In this document: positions 1 to 6,426 of the stretch, piece by piece
Layout: every line of letters starts with the position of its first letter
Position numbering within the stretch: the stretch's first letter is position 1
NCBI RefSeq assembly: GCF_018687575.1
Contig: NZ_CP061297.1
Span: 1,246,821 to 1,310,820, forward strand
Source: Polynucleobacter asymbioticus
Lineage (GTDB): Bacteria; Pseudomonadota; Gammaproteobacteria; Burkholderiales; Burkholderiaceae
Direction of reading: 5' to 3'
Length of the DNA: 64,000 nucleotides
Notes under the pieces: generated by a model
Seen by the model: the letters and a program-made list of their open reading frames with translations, nothing else
Databases searched by the model: none
Told to the model about the DNA's origin: nothing
Program-made: the position numbers and the translations under genes

Positions 1-24
1 AAATACTGAAATAGAAAGAATTGA

Positions 25-540
25 ATGAAACCTGAATATCTAGAACCGTGGAAACAAATCTACCCGACTAAAACTGAACTAACTAAAGCTTGGTCTGATT
101 GGTTTCAATCTAAAACTGATGAATGGGAACTATTTACTATGACTGTAGTTTTTAAGTCCGGCGGGAAAGTAGCTAGACCAGATAAATGGTGTTCTGAATA
201 TAAAACCAGAGTTCTACAAAAAATTAGACGAGCAATTGAACCAAACCAAAAAAACCAAGAACTAGCTATACCTTTTGAGGAGTTCTTTTATTACGAGAAA
301 GATGATTCTCCATTCTATAGAGTTTCACGGTCACATAAACCACATCACATACACTCGTTAATACCAATCAGAAAATCTCAAGTCTATCGTTTTTGGTCTA
401 TTGATAAAAATGACTTAAAAAGGAAAATTAAGAAAGATTTAAATTCCATTAAAACTATTCAATCAGTTGATGTTGAAAGAATAAAGCCTGATCAAACTAT
501 AGACTGGATTAGTTATATCCTAAAAGGTAAATCAATTTAG
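25..540 (+). CDS. HUH-type Rep-like endonuclease (small, stand-alone)
   Basis: This 171-residue protein has the three ordered motifs of HUH replication initiators. Motif 1 is a hydrophobic strand, LFTMTVVF, at residues 36-43. Motif 2 is HIH at 108-110, inside PHHIHSLIPI. Motif 3 is YILK with Tyr164 and Lys167, the usual nucleophile and general-base spacing of single-Tyr Rep proteins. In this family the HUH pair binds a divalent metal and the Tyr nicks and joins single-stranded DNA. No helicase domain follows, so it would need host helicase. In-frame stops just upstream fix the start. Its last 9 bp overlap the 3' end of the convergent next gene. I infer a replication or mobilisation role for the integrated element; it could instead belong to a phage satellite. 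Confidence 0.6.
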   Translation: MKPEYLEPWKQIYPTKTELTKAWSDWFQSKTDEWELFTMTVVFKSGGKVARPDKWCSEYKTRVLQKIRRAIEPNQKNQELAIPFEEFFYYEKDDSPFYRVSRSHKPHHIHSLIPIRKSQVYRFWSIDKNDLKRKIKKDLNSIKTIQSVDVERIKPDQTIDWISYILKGKSI

Positions 541-1071
541 TCTATGAAGTTTTCCGCGAGTACTGATGATGTAGTCTGAACTAAAGCTAGACCAGTTCCA
601 GATGTAGTTGAAATACTGGTTCATGTAGAGAGGATTAATGATCGTAAAGATTGTTCCATTAAATAACCCGAATCTTTTGTACTGAAACTTAAGTTCACTA
701 GGTTCAAAGTCTCCATCAAACTCTAGCTCTGAATTTCCGTTCTTAAACCCACTTTCTGAAACATAAAAGAATTCTTCTGTACCCGTCTTTTTCCTAGATG
801 AACCAAGAATCGGAAGATAAGTTCTTTCATAGTCCGTTAATAGAGCCTCTTTAAGACCGATAGGAGCTTGGTTCACTTTTATTTCAAACGAGGGCTTTCC
901 TTCGACTTGATAAAAGCCGTAGAGATCGTTTTCGTTGTTTCTCGTTGTTTTAAGACTCTCGTACAGTTCACCTGTTCGACCAGTTTTGATTAACTGTTTC
1001 AATTCCACCTTAGATATTGGTGTCGTAGATAACCGAAACATCTTTCCTTGAGCTAATAGCTTATTTTTCAT
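532..1071 (-). CDS. Hypothetical protein of the mobile element
   Basis: A 179-residue soluble protein I do not recognise. It has no signal peptide or membrane segment. The N-terminal half is Lys-rich with short helices; the C-terminal half is aromatic-rich, with many Phe, Tyr and Trp around residues 125-170 (for example YFNYIWNWSSF). It is convergent to, and overlaps by 9 bp, the Rep-like gene, and is divergent from the ribbon-helix-helix gene. An AGGAGG-like Shine-Dalgarno lies just upstream of its ATG on the minus strand. Base composition is AT-rich like the rest of the element. That it is translated is likely from length, RBS and position; function is unknown. Confidence 0.6.
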   Translation of the reverse strand: MKNKLLAQGKMFRLSTTPISKVELKQLIKTGRTGELYESLKTTRNNENDLYGFYQVEGKPSFEIKVNQAPIGLKEALLTDYERTYLPILGSSRKKTGTEEFFYVSESGFKNGNSELEFDGDFEPSELKFQYKRFGLFNGTIFTIINPLYMNQYFNYIWNWSSFSSDYIISTRGKLHRLN

Positions 1072-1160
1072 ACTTCCTCCTGTGATCTATTTATTTCACC
1101 GAATTACTTACGTTAAAAATTAACTAAATAGAAATACCATCAAAAACACAAGGAGGGGCT

Positions 1161-1355
1161 TTGACAAAGGTCTTAAATAGAAATCAAATTTTAGGAATCA
1201 GAACTACAGAAGATTTTGTTAAGAGATTCGATTCTTTATGTAATCGACTGGGTTACAACAGAAGTGAAATCATTAGATACGCTTTAAAACGCTTTTATAA
1301 CGAGCATTTCAACAATCCAGAGGGCTTTTCGAGAGTCAGAAAGGAACTTTACTGA
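1161..1355 (+). CDS. Ribbon-helix-helix (CopG/Arc-type) DNA-binding protein
   Basis: This 64-residue protein starts with TTG, preceded by a very strong Shine-Dalgarno, AAGGAGGGG at 1150-1158. The body fits a ribbon-helix-helix fold: a short basic strand (LGIRTTEDFV), a helix (VKRFDSLCNRLGYN) and a second helix beginning with the typical RSEIIRYALKRF. Such proteins bind DNA as dimers and act as auto-repressors, antitoxin-like regulators or relaxosome and copy-number factors on mobile elements. Its stop overlaps the ATG of the next small gene, suggesting coupling. I infer control of the element's maintenance or transfer. No toxin-like partner is evident next to it, so an antitoxin role is less likely. 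Confidence 0.65.
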   Translation: MTKVLNRNQILGIRTTEDFVKRFDSLCNRLGYNRSEIIRYALKRFYNEHFNNPEGFSRVRKELY

Positions 1356-1537
1356 TGATGGGATTTTTAGAGTGGGTCGAATTTAATAAGAAGAAAAAGC
1401 AAAAGGAAGAAAAGAATGTCGGATCAATTAGCCAAGCAGGTTCAAAAAACGGGAATGTCGATATCAAAAGAGAAGCTGATCGATTTGATCAAGAAATCCC
1501 AGAACCAATCGTTTACCGTTTCTCAGACCCAAGGTAG
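1355..1537 (+). CDS. Small hypothetical protein, translationally coupled to the RHH gene
   Basis: A 60-residue ORF whose ATG overlaps the stop of the preceding gene by one base. The N-terminal part, MMGFLEWVEF, is followed by a Lys/Glu-rich stretch and a polar tail. I recognise no family. A second ORF in the +1-shifted frame (1416-1562) covers its 3' half and has its own RBS, so either one or both may be expressed. The last half of this reading may therefore be a shadow. Confidence 0.35.
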   Translation: MMGFLEWVEFNKKKKQKEEKNVGSISQAGSKNGNVDIKREADRFDQEIPEPIVYRFSDPR

Positions 1538-1562
1538 TAAAGCGCTTGTGGTCGTCATTTAA
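1416..1562 (+). CDS. Small hypothetical protein (48 aa) overlapping the previous ORF
   Basis: Starting at ATG 1416 with an upstream purine-rich RBS (AAGGAAG at 1403-1409), this frame encodes 48 residues and stops one base before the 3' end of the next, convergent gene. The sequence has protein-like patterning: an amphipathic helix (SISKEKLIDLIKKSQN) and a hydrophobic end (SKALVVVI). It is as plausible as the 60-aa frame it overlaps. No family is recognised. Conservation of one frame's amino acids over the other in related elements would decide. Confidence 0.4.
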   Translation: MSDQLAKQVQKTGMSISKEKLIDLIKKSQNQSFTVSQTQGSKALVVVI

Positions 1563-2009
1563 CTAGGGATTCTTAAAGTACTTTTCAACAATCGAGTCAA
1601 ATCCACTCATAGAATGGCTAACCACACGACTTTTAGGCTTTTGAATTAAGTCGTTAACCAAAAAGACTCGACCATTCGTCTTAAGCAGCTCGGTGATCTC
1701 CTCGTAACTATCCAACACATAAAAGTAAGCACTTTCATGTTGAATACATTTATTTTTGACTACTAAAGTATTCCCAGCTGAGGTAAGTAGGAGGGTTAAA
1801 TCTTCACTGTCCTTTTTACAATTCACGCTTGGATTCACATAATAGAAACAAATATCTTTACACGTAATACCTAGCTCAGAATCCTCGTTATTAATCGTAT
1901 GAGCGTTTTTATAACTTCCACCGATTGTTAGCTTCCATTCGTCAATTGGATTTGATCTTGAAGAAAAAGATACAAAAGCGAGTGATAGGAATAGCAGTCT
2001 TAAAAACAT
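1563..2009 (-). CDS. Secreted hypothetical protein with signal peptide
   Basis: This 148-residue protein begins with a hydrophobic stretch, MFLRLLFLSLAFVSFSS, that looks like a Sec signal peptide, with cleavage probably near residues 18-20. The mature part has four Cys (in CKDICF, VNCKK and NKCIQ), which could form disulfides in the periplasm. No family is recognised. It lies 5 bp downstream of the winged-helix gene on the same strand, so the two probably form an operon. Function unknown. Confidence 0.5.
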   Translation of the reverse strand: MFLRLLFLSLAFVSFSSRSNPIDEWKLTIGGSYKNAHTINNEDSELGITCKDICFYYVNPSVNCKKDSEDLTLLLTSAGNTLVVKNKCIQHESAYFYVLDSYEEITELLKTNGRVFLVNDLIQKPKSRVVSHSMSGFDSIVEKYFKNP

Positions 2010-2014
2010 CTGAG

Positions 2015-2368
2015 CTAGATTGAGCTATTTAAGGACTCATTAAGCTGTTCATAACTACGATGAAGCTTATTGGTAGGTGAAATCACCCTCTTTCGACCGT
2101 CTTCCTTTGATTCTGAGATTGTTATCCAATCACTGTCCTTTAATTTCATAACGTGATTTCTAACACCGATATCACTATGGTTAACGCTTGTATAAATGTG
2201 TTTAAAGGTTAGCTCTTTACCCTCTAACTCATACAACATGATGAGATTTAAAAGGTCTAATCTAATAAATGAATTGTTTATTGGTAATAAATGTGAGCTC
2301 TGCTTCCTAATTTGACTTAGAGCTAATACAAATTCAATTTGATTAGGTGAATTATTGATAATTTTCAT
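2015..2368 (-). CDS. Winged-helix (MarR-like) transcriptional regulator
   Basis: A 117-residue protein with a winged-helix DNA-binding pattern. A helical N-terminal part is followed by a recognition-helix region (IGVRNHVMKLKDSDWITISES) and a wing with KEDGRKRVISPT, the D-x-R-x-K/R motif typical of MarR-like wings. It is shorter than most MarR proteins (about 140 aa). It likely regulates itself and the secreted protein encoded 5 bp downstream. Upstream is a 218-bp AT-rich gap shared with the divergent MarR gene. Confidence 0.55.
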   Translation of the reverse strand: MKIINNSPNQIEFVLALSQIRKQSSHLLPINNSFIRLDLLNLIMLYELEGKELTFKHIYTSVNHSDIGVRNHVMKLKDSDWITISESKEDGRKRVISPTNKLHRSYEQLNESLNSSI

Positions 2369-2586
2369 AAGAGATTCGTAAATATCTCTTAAGGGGAGAA
2401 AAAGATCAAAGTAAATTAGTTAAAAACTTTTAATGTATTTTTGATCTATCAGAGTTCATGACTCTTTTTGTACCCAAAAAACCTCTATTTGGCTTAACCA
2501 CAACACTTATACAGAGATTTATCTCCTTTTAATGGGCTTTTATTCAAAATAGTTGTATAGCTAACTAAATCTGTTATAGTGAGAAC
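2369..2586. promoter_or_regulatory. Divergent intergenic region between two regulators
   Basis: 218 bp of AT-rich DNA without a convincing ORF, separating the minus-strand winged-helix gene from the plus-strand MarR gene. It must hold both promoters. The right end carries the MarR operator and promoter listed separately. Confidence 0.5.
2550..2580 (+). promoter_or_regulatory. MarR gene promoter with operator copy 1
   Basis: The interrupted palindrome TAGTTGTATAGCTAACTA (TAGTT-N8-AACTA) lies at 2550-2567. It covers a possible -35 (TTGTAT, 2553-2558), and a good -10 (TATAGT) lies at 2575-2580 after 16 bp. Transcription would start close to the ATG at 2587, so the regulator mRNA may be leaderless. 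An identical 21-bp copy of the operator region occurs at 3019-3039. I infer autorepression by the MarR protein. Confidence 0.6.
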
Positions 2587-3003
2587 ATGTTTGAACACTG
2601 TCTCTACTTCAATACGACCTCACTAGCCCGTCAATTAGAACGGGAGTGGACAGTAGCCTTTAAGCCATTTGGCTTAACACCCTCTCAGGCTTTTATGATT
2701 CGTGTCATCCTTGATAAGGAACAGATTACTGGTTCCGATTTAGCGCTGGAGCTCAATATCTCTAAAGCTACTTGTTCCCGAACTCTTGATGGTCTTTTTG
2801 AGCTTGGCTTCGTTAAAAAGGTTCACACAGGTAAAGACGCTCGAAGCTATGAGCTCCACCCTACCCCAAAAGCCAAGTCTCTTAAAGCTCAAATCAATCA
2901 AGCCAGTGGTGATGTAACCAAAAGAATTAAGAAGGTAATTGGTACAGACAGTTTCGAGACCACCGTTTTGAGCCTGAGAAACATCGGCTCATCTATTAAG
3001 TAG
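2587..3003 (+). CDS. MarR family transcriptional regulator
   Basis: 138 residues with the MarR winged-helix layout: N-terminal dimerisation helices (residues 1-30), HTH around 50-75 (ALELNISKATCSRTLDGLFELGFV) and a wing with KDARSYELHPTPKA at 82-95. MarR proteins bind palindromes as dimers and are usually released by small aromatic or oxidised ligands. The same 18-bp interrupted palindrome precedes this gene and the tautomerase gene just downstream, so the protein probably controls both. No clear RBS is seen ahead of the ATG, consistent with leaderless translation. The true effector is unknown. Confidence 0.8.
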   Translation: MFEHCLYFNTTSLARQLEREWTVAFKPFGLTPSQAFMIRVILDKEQITGSDLALELNISKATCSRTLDGLFELGFVKKVHTGKDARSYELHPTPKAKSLKAQINQASGDVTKRIKKVIGTDSFETTVLSLRNIGSSIK

Positions 3004-3009
3004 TTTTTT

Positions 3010-3039
3010 TTGACAAAGTAGTTGTATAGCTAACTAAAT
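3010..3039 (+). promoter_or_regulatory. Tautomerase promoter with operator copy 2
   Basis: A consensus -35, TTGACA, at 3010-3015 is followed by the second copy of TAGTTGTATAGCTAACTA at 3019-3036. The 21 bp at 3019-3039 equal 2550-2570. A poor -10 (TAACTA) falls within the operator's right arm, so bound MarR would block RNA polymerase. The RBS GGAGAAG follows directly at 3040-3046. Confidence 0.6.
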
Positions 3040-3051
3040 GGAGAAGTGAAA

Positions 3052-3441
3052 ATGCCGATTTTGACCGTGAAAGTAAGTGGTAAAAAGTCTCAAGAGCTAA
3101 CTAAGCAAATTGGGGAGTTATTGATGGACTTAACGAGCCGTATTCTCAAAAAGAAGAGAGAGGTGACAGCTATAGCTATTGATTATGTAGATCACGACTC
3201 TTGGTTTGTTGGAGGTGAGCTACTAAGCGTGGTCGGAAAAAATAGCTTTTATTTCGACATCAAGGTCACAGACGAAACAAATACTAAAGACGAAAAGGCT
3301 CAATACATTAAGGAGGCTTTTGAAGGATTTAATCGAATTCTCGGAAATCTTCATGAAGAAAGCTACATCTATGTTCAAGATGTAAGAGCCACTTCATACG
3401 GGTTTGGAGGTAAAACCCAAGAATACCGTTACCACCATTAA
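3052..3441 (+). CDS. Tautomerase superfamily enzyme (4-oxalocrotonate tautomerase-like)
   Basis: I place the start at ATG 3052, not the in-frame GTG at 3046. The RBS GGAGAAG (3040-3046) suits 3052, and this start gives MPILTVKV, so Pro1 would be the N-terminal catalytic base once Met is removed, as in all 4-OT-family enzymes. The protein is 129 aa, longer than the 60-80 aa classic 4-OT, and ends with SYGFGGKTQEYRYHH, a tail I associate with a family of about 130-aa tautomerases. Such enzymes isomerise enol/keto forms of 2-oxoacids or act on aromatic breakdown products; the substrate here cannot be read. The MarR operator in its promoter suggests induction by a small, perhaps aromatic, compound. 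Confidence 0.75.
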   Translation: MPILTVKVSGKKSQELTKQIGELLMDLTSRILKKKREVTAIAIDYVDHDSWFVGGELLSVVGKNSFYFDIKVTDETNTKDEKAQYIKEAFEGFNRILGNLHEESYIYVQDVRATSYGFGGKTQEYRYHH

Positions 3442-3447
3442 TAGCTT

Positions 3448-3477
3448 AAAGAGCCACTCTAAAGTGGCTCTTTTTTT
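3448..3477. terminator. Bidirectional rho-independent terminator
   Basis: An 11-bp perfect hairpin, AAAGAGCCACT (3448-3458) with AGTGGCTCTTT (3463-3473), followed by T's on the plus strand and preceded by A's that become T's on the minus strand. It ends the tautomerase transcript and also lies over the integrase stop codon (3459-3461), which sits in the loop. It probably serves both convergent genes. Confidence 0.85.
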
Positions 3478-4778
3478 ATGTCCCGAGCCTTCTGAGGTTT
3501 CTTATCAATAAATGAATGTAGTTGTTTTCGAGCCTGAGCCGTTGTTAAATGAGCCCCATAGAACTGTTCAATAACAGCTTGTGAAGTTCGAGCATTTTTA
3601 GCTAGAACTAATGTGTCTACCTGAGAATAGATCAATCTAAACATGATTGAGGTGTGACGAAGACTGTAGAGCTGAATATTCTTACCAGTCTTTTCCTGTA
3701 GCTTTGATTGAGCCACCACCTCACGGAATAGACGACCCCAAGTACTCATCATGGTGGTTCTGTTTAAGTAGCTCGGGAAGAAAACATAATCATCAGGCTT
3801 AATGTACGGTGATCCTTCAAGCTCCTCTAGAGCCTTCTGACGCTTCTTATCATCCTGAATTACTTTTGCTTCTTTGGTTTTTCTAGCGTGTTCAGCTTTT
3901 CTAAACTTCACCAGCTCTTCATAAATCTCAACACACTCCGGCATTGTTTGAACTTCACGAGCTGTGGTCTTGGTAGCTGGGTGAGTGAGAACCAACCACT
4001 CGACTGGCTCTCCATCAATATCTTTATCGATCTTACGGGTCACATGTTTGTGTTTTAGAACTTTGATGTCCGATGGTCTTAAGAATGAATTGACCATGAA
4101 CTTATTCAAAAGCCTCATCTCTTCAGTAATCGGGACACCTCGAACCACCACCCCTTCTTTAGCTAAATCACGAGCTGTATTGTTTAGCTTGGTGTATTCA
4201 CCCATCGTAAGGAAATCACGCTTTTCTTTAGTCTTTAATCGTTCAGAGATTTTTGGAAATAATGGAATCGCTTTAATCACACCCTCTTGAACAGCGTGTT
4301 TGAAGATTTTGTGGGTCAGAGAAAGATAGTGTTTCTTGGTGGCTGGAGAAAGCTCCTTTTCGTTAAGCTTTTCCATCATCCCTACTAGATCCTTGTGGTC
4401 AATCTCGGAAATGAGCTTTTCACCAAAATGAGGGATCAGGAAATTGTTGATTTTTCCCTTATCGTTCAAATACAGGCTTTTCTTAGCTGTGGTCTTTTCA
4501 ATATCCAGTAGAGAAACGGCTAAACCAGAGAAAGAGCGAGTTTTTACCTTTGACCCAGACTTACCCCCTTTATTTTGTAAAAGTTCATAGAAGAACTCTT
4601 TAGCTACCTCTATAGCTTCCTTTTTGACCTCGGTTTTGGTCGATCTCATCCTCATCTGACCATTCACATAAACCCGAGCCCACCAAAAACGGGAACATTC
4701 GACCTTAAAAATGACCAGTTTTTCAGGAAATTTAGGGATACTTTGTTTGGTTCCCTCTACGATTTTGGCTCGTCCCAC
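3459..4778 (-). CDS. Tyrosine recombinase/integrase of the genomic island
   Basis: A 439-residue phage-type integrase. The N-terminal 70 residues look like an arm-binding/AP2-like region, residues about 80-175 form the SAM-like core-binding domain, and the rest is the catalytic domain with Arg234 (in FLRPSD), Lys270, Arg374-His375 (in YSLRHTSIMF) and the nucleophile Tyr407 (FYGAHLTT). The usual first His of the HxxR box is Tyr here, a known variant. It cuts and rejoins DNA at the att site. The gene points away from the 3' tRNA-fMet fragment about 110 bp upstream, the typical place for an integrase beside its attachment site. All catalytic residues are present, so the enzyme looks active. Confidence 0.92.
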   Translation of the reverse strand: MGRAKIVEGTKQSIPKFPEKLVIFKVECSRFWWARVYVNGQMRMRSTKTEVKKEAIEVAKEFFYELLQNKGGKSGSKVKTRSFSGLAVSLLDIEKTTAKKSLYLNDKGKINNFLIPHFGEKLISEIDHKDLVGMMEKLNEKELSPATKKHYLSLTHKIFKHAVQEGVIKAIPLFPKISERLKTKEKRDFLTMGEYTKLNNTARDLAKEGVVVRGVPITEEMRLLNKFMVNSFLRPSDIKVLKHKHVTRKIDKDIDGEPVEWLVLTHPATKTTAREVQTMPECVEIYEELVKFRKAEHARKTKEAKVIQDDKKRQKALEELEGSPYIKPDDYVFFPSYLNRTTMMSTWGRLFREVVAQSKLQEKTGKNIQLYSLRHTSIMFRLIYSQVDTLVLAKNARTSQAVIEQFYGAHLTTAQARKQLHSFIDKKPQKARDIKKEPL

Positions 4779-4800
4779 GGTGTTTTAACCTCTTAATGAC

Positions 4801-4876
4801 TTTGGTGCTCAGTTTAGTGCTTTTTAGGGAATAAGCCTAGAGCCTATATGAAATATAGGTTAAAAAGTCTGGTGCT
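4801..4876 (+). repeat. Three 9-bp direct repeats beside the att core (possible integrase arm sites)
   Basis: TTTGGTGCT (4801-4809), TTTAGTGCT (4813-4821) and TCTGGTGCT (4868-4876) share the pattern TYTRGTGCT in the same orientation, between the integrase start and the tRNA fragment. Integrases of this kind bind short arm-type direct repeats flanking the core. Function is inferred from position only. Confidence 0.35.
4843..4859. promoter_or_regulatory. Perfect small palindrome in the integrase upstream region
   Basis: CCTATAT-GAA-ATATAGG has 7-bp perfect arms and a 3-bp centre. It lies between the integrase gene and the att core and could be an operator for the integrase promoter or an excisionase site. 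No regulator can be assigned. Confidence 0.35.
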
Positions 4877-4890
4877 TCGGGACACTGGCT

Positions 4891-4935
<45 letters not shown>

Positions 4936-4948
4936 GTAATTCAGTACT

Positions 4949-4980
4949 AAGCCCTTAATTCTTAAGGGCTTTTTGCTTTT
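4949..4980 (+). terminator. Terminator, originally of tRNA-fMet
   Basis: A 10-bp perfect hairpin, AAGCCCTTAA (4949-4958), loop TTC, TTAAGGGCTT (4962-4971), followed by a T-rich tail. It lies 13 bp after the CCA of the tRNA fragment, as expected for the original chromosomal terminator of the interrupted tRNA gene. Confidence 0.85.
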
Positions 4981-5101
4981 CTGGGCCTCCATAAAAACTC
5001 AAAAGCTTCAAAAGTCATTAGTTTGGCACCCTTAAACACCTGCTTTCATTGAATATGACTCAATGCTCTAATAAGCAGAAATCAAGTTACGGAACTTAGT
5101 T

Positions 5102-5314
5102 ATGACAGATCAATCCAATCTAGAGCACTTAGAAGAAGCCGGGACTGCTAAGGCCGCTTCTTTGACTGAGGGCGCTACTAATGCGATTGCCGGTAGTGAT
5201 GAACATCAGGCTGATGCGGAAAAGCATGGAATCAATCGCTCAACAAAGGCTGCCAAGAGTAAGCGTGAAATTATGGAAGACTTAAGTCGTGAGCGATTTC
5301 CTTGGGAAGAGTAA
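5102..5314 (+). CDS. Small acidic conserved-type hypothetical protein
   Basis: 70 residues, polar and acidic, without signal peptide or membrane segment. The N-terminal half is Ala/Glu/Thr-rich and probably disordered. The C-terminal KSKREIMEDLSRERFPWEE is helical and ends with a charged WEE tail. It is the first chromosomal gene right of the island and has its own terminator at 5334-5357. Function is unknown; monocistronic expression and clean boundaries support a real gene. Confidence 0.6.
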   Translation: MTDQSNLEHLEEAGTAKAASLTEGATNAIAGSDEHQADAEKHGINRSTKAAKSKREIMEDLSRERFPWEE

Positions 5315-5333
5315 GTTCTGAGTCATCCAATGA

Positions 5334-5357
5334 AAAACCGCCCGAGGGCGGTTTTTT
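5334..5357 (+). terminator. Rho-independent terminator
   Basis: AAAACCGCC and GGCGGTTTT form a strong GC-rich hairpin with loop CGA and a T6 tail, 20 bp after the stop of the 70-aa gene. Confidence 0.9.
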
Positions 5358-5375
5358 GCATTTCCTTAATTGAGT

Positions 5376-6017
5376 CTAATGTGTGTGACCTTGTGAGCTC
5401 ATGGGCTTTTTATTGGAATTAGCATTTGGCATGCTTCCACCATTCATCATTTTCTGATGTGCCCCCTTCATCTCTTCATGCATTTCTGGATGACAGAACT
5501 CATGGTCATCATTACTGCTGGCACCGCCCATTTGATGCGAGCTTGCCCCCTTGTAACCCAGGAGAGAAGGATCAAGCATCCCAGCAATCATAGCGATATG
5601 TCCAAACACTAGAAATAAAGCGACGCAGATCGCATGAATTTTCAGCTTACCCATTTGATCTAAGGTTTTATTCACAAAACCAAACTCCTGCAGGGCTATC
5701 CAAATGAGAGGCAAGCCCCCGATGAGATAACTAGCAACTGCAATTACATCTATAGCGGTGCGCCATTCATTACTCCTGGTAATCGGTAGCACGGCAGTAG
5801 TCATTAAATAGGCAATGATGCCAATGAAATACAGGCCAACTGTCGTACCTGCAAATCGATTGAGATGATAAACAAAGCCATCAAATTTTCTAGTGAATAA
5901 GATATACAGCTCAGTAATTGCCAAAGTTTCAGCAAGCACGATCGGGATAGCCATAAAGATTAAGAGATTCCAAGGCTGATTGACAGCCAATAACTCCATG
6001 TAGTGAGTCATGTTCAT
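5376..6017 (-). CDS. Inner-membrane protein with Met/His-rich C-terminal tail (possible metal-related permease)
   Basis: 213 residues with about four hydrophobic segments (residues 15-40, 57-77, 85-108, 125-146), then a soluble tail from about 150 rich in His, Met, Asp and Glu (DDHEFCHPEMHEEMKGAHQ, MMNGGSM, final HTH). Such tails commonly bind Cu, Zn or Ni. I believe it belongs to an uncharacterised family annotated as permease-like (DUF6803). The gene upstream on the same strand (57 bp away) encodes a small exported protein with His/Cys clusters, so the pair may handle metal in the envelope. The function is an inference; no transport motif is visible. Confidence 0.55.
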   Translation of the reverse strand: MNMTHYMELLAVNQPWNLLIFMAIPIVLAETLAITELYILFTRKFDGFVYHLNRFAGTTVGLYFIGIIAYLMTTAVLPITRSNEWRTAIDVIAVASYLIGGLPLIWIALQEFGFVNKTLDQMGKLKIHAICVALFLVFGHIAMIAGMLDPSLLGYKGASSHQMGGASSNDDHEFCHPEMHEEMKGAHQKMMNGGSMPNANSNKKPMSSQGHTH

Positions 6018-6074
6018 TACTATTCTCCAAAACGGAAATTATCAAAGGCATTTAAATGCCGCAATCAAAAGTGA

Positions 6075-6410
6075 TTACAGGTAATTTCTGGGAGGCTTGT
6101 AAATGGACTCGGCAATATTAGATGCAGGTGTTGAAATATCGCCATGTAGGTATACGTCGACCTGCTTGGTTGAAACTAACTCAGGCGAAATAGTCAGAAT
6201 CGCAACGACAGCACAGCAATAATGCGTAGCACTAGTATTGCTACTCGACTTGCCTTCCTCAACATGACTAACTGATGCCACTCCTTGGCAATGGTCATGC
6301 AATGAGGTCATTACTTCGGCACTTGATGTATTTAAGTCGACAGGCATCATCGCAGCATTGATTTGGCTGGCAAAGAAGCTAATAAGTAAAAAAGTGATGA
6401 ATTTCTTCAT
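6075..6410 (-). CDS. Small exported His/Cys-containing protein
   Basis: 111 residues with an N-terminal signal peptide (MKKFITFLLISFFASQINA, cleavage near residue 19). The mature part holds HDHCQG and HYCC clusters that could bind metal or form disulfides, and a hydrophobic stretch (CAVVAILTISPELV). It resembles the DUF2946-type small secreted proteins found beside metal-transport genes, but I am not sure. It precedes the Met/His-tailed membrane protein on the same strand, probably as one transcript. Confidence 0.5.
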   Translation of the reverse strand: MKKFITFLLISFFASQINAAMMPVDLNTSSAEVMTSLHDHCQGVASVSHVEEGKSSSNTSATHYCCAVVAILTISPELVSTKQVDVYLHGDISTPASNIAESIYKPPRNYL

Positions 6411-6426
6411 ATATTGAGTTTACGCT

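Noticed and set aside
3985..4290. Plus-strand 101-codon ORF inside the integrase gene
   Set aside because: Shadow of the integrase reading frame on the opposite strand.
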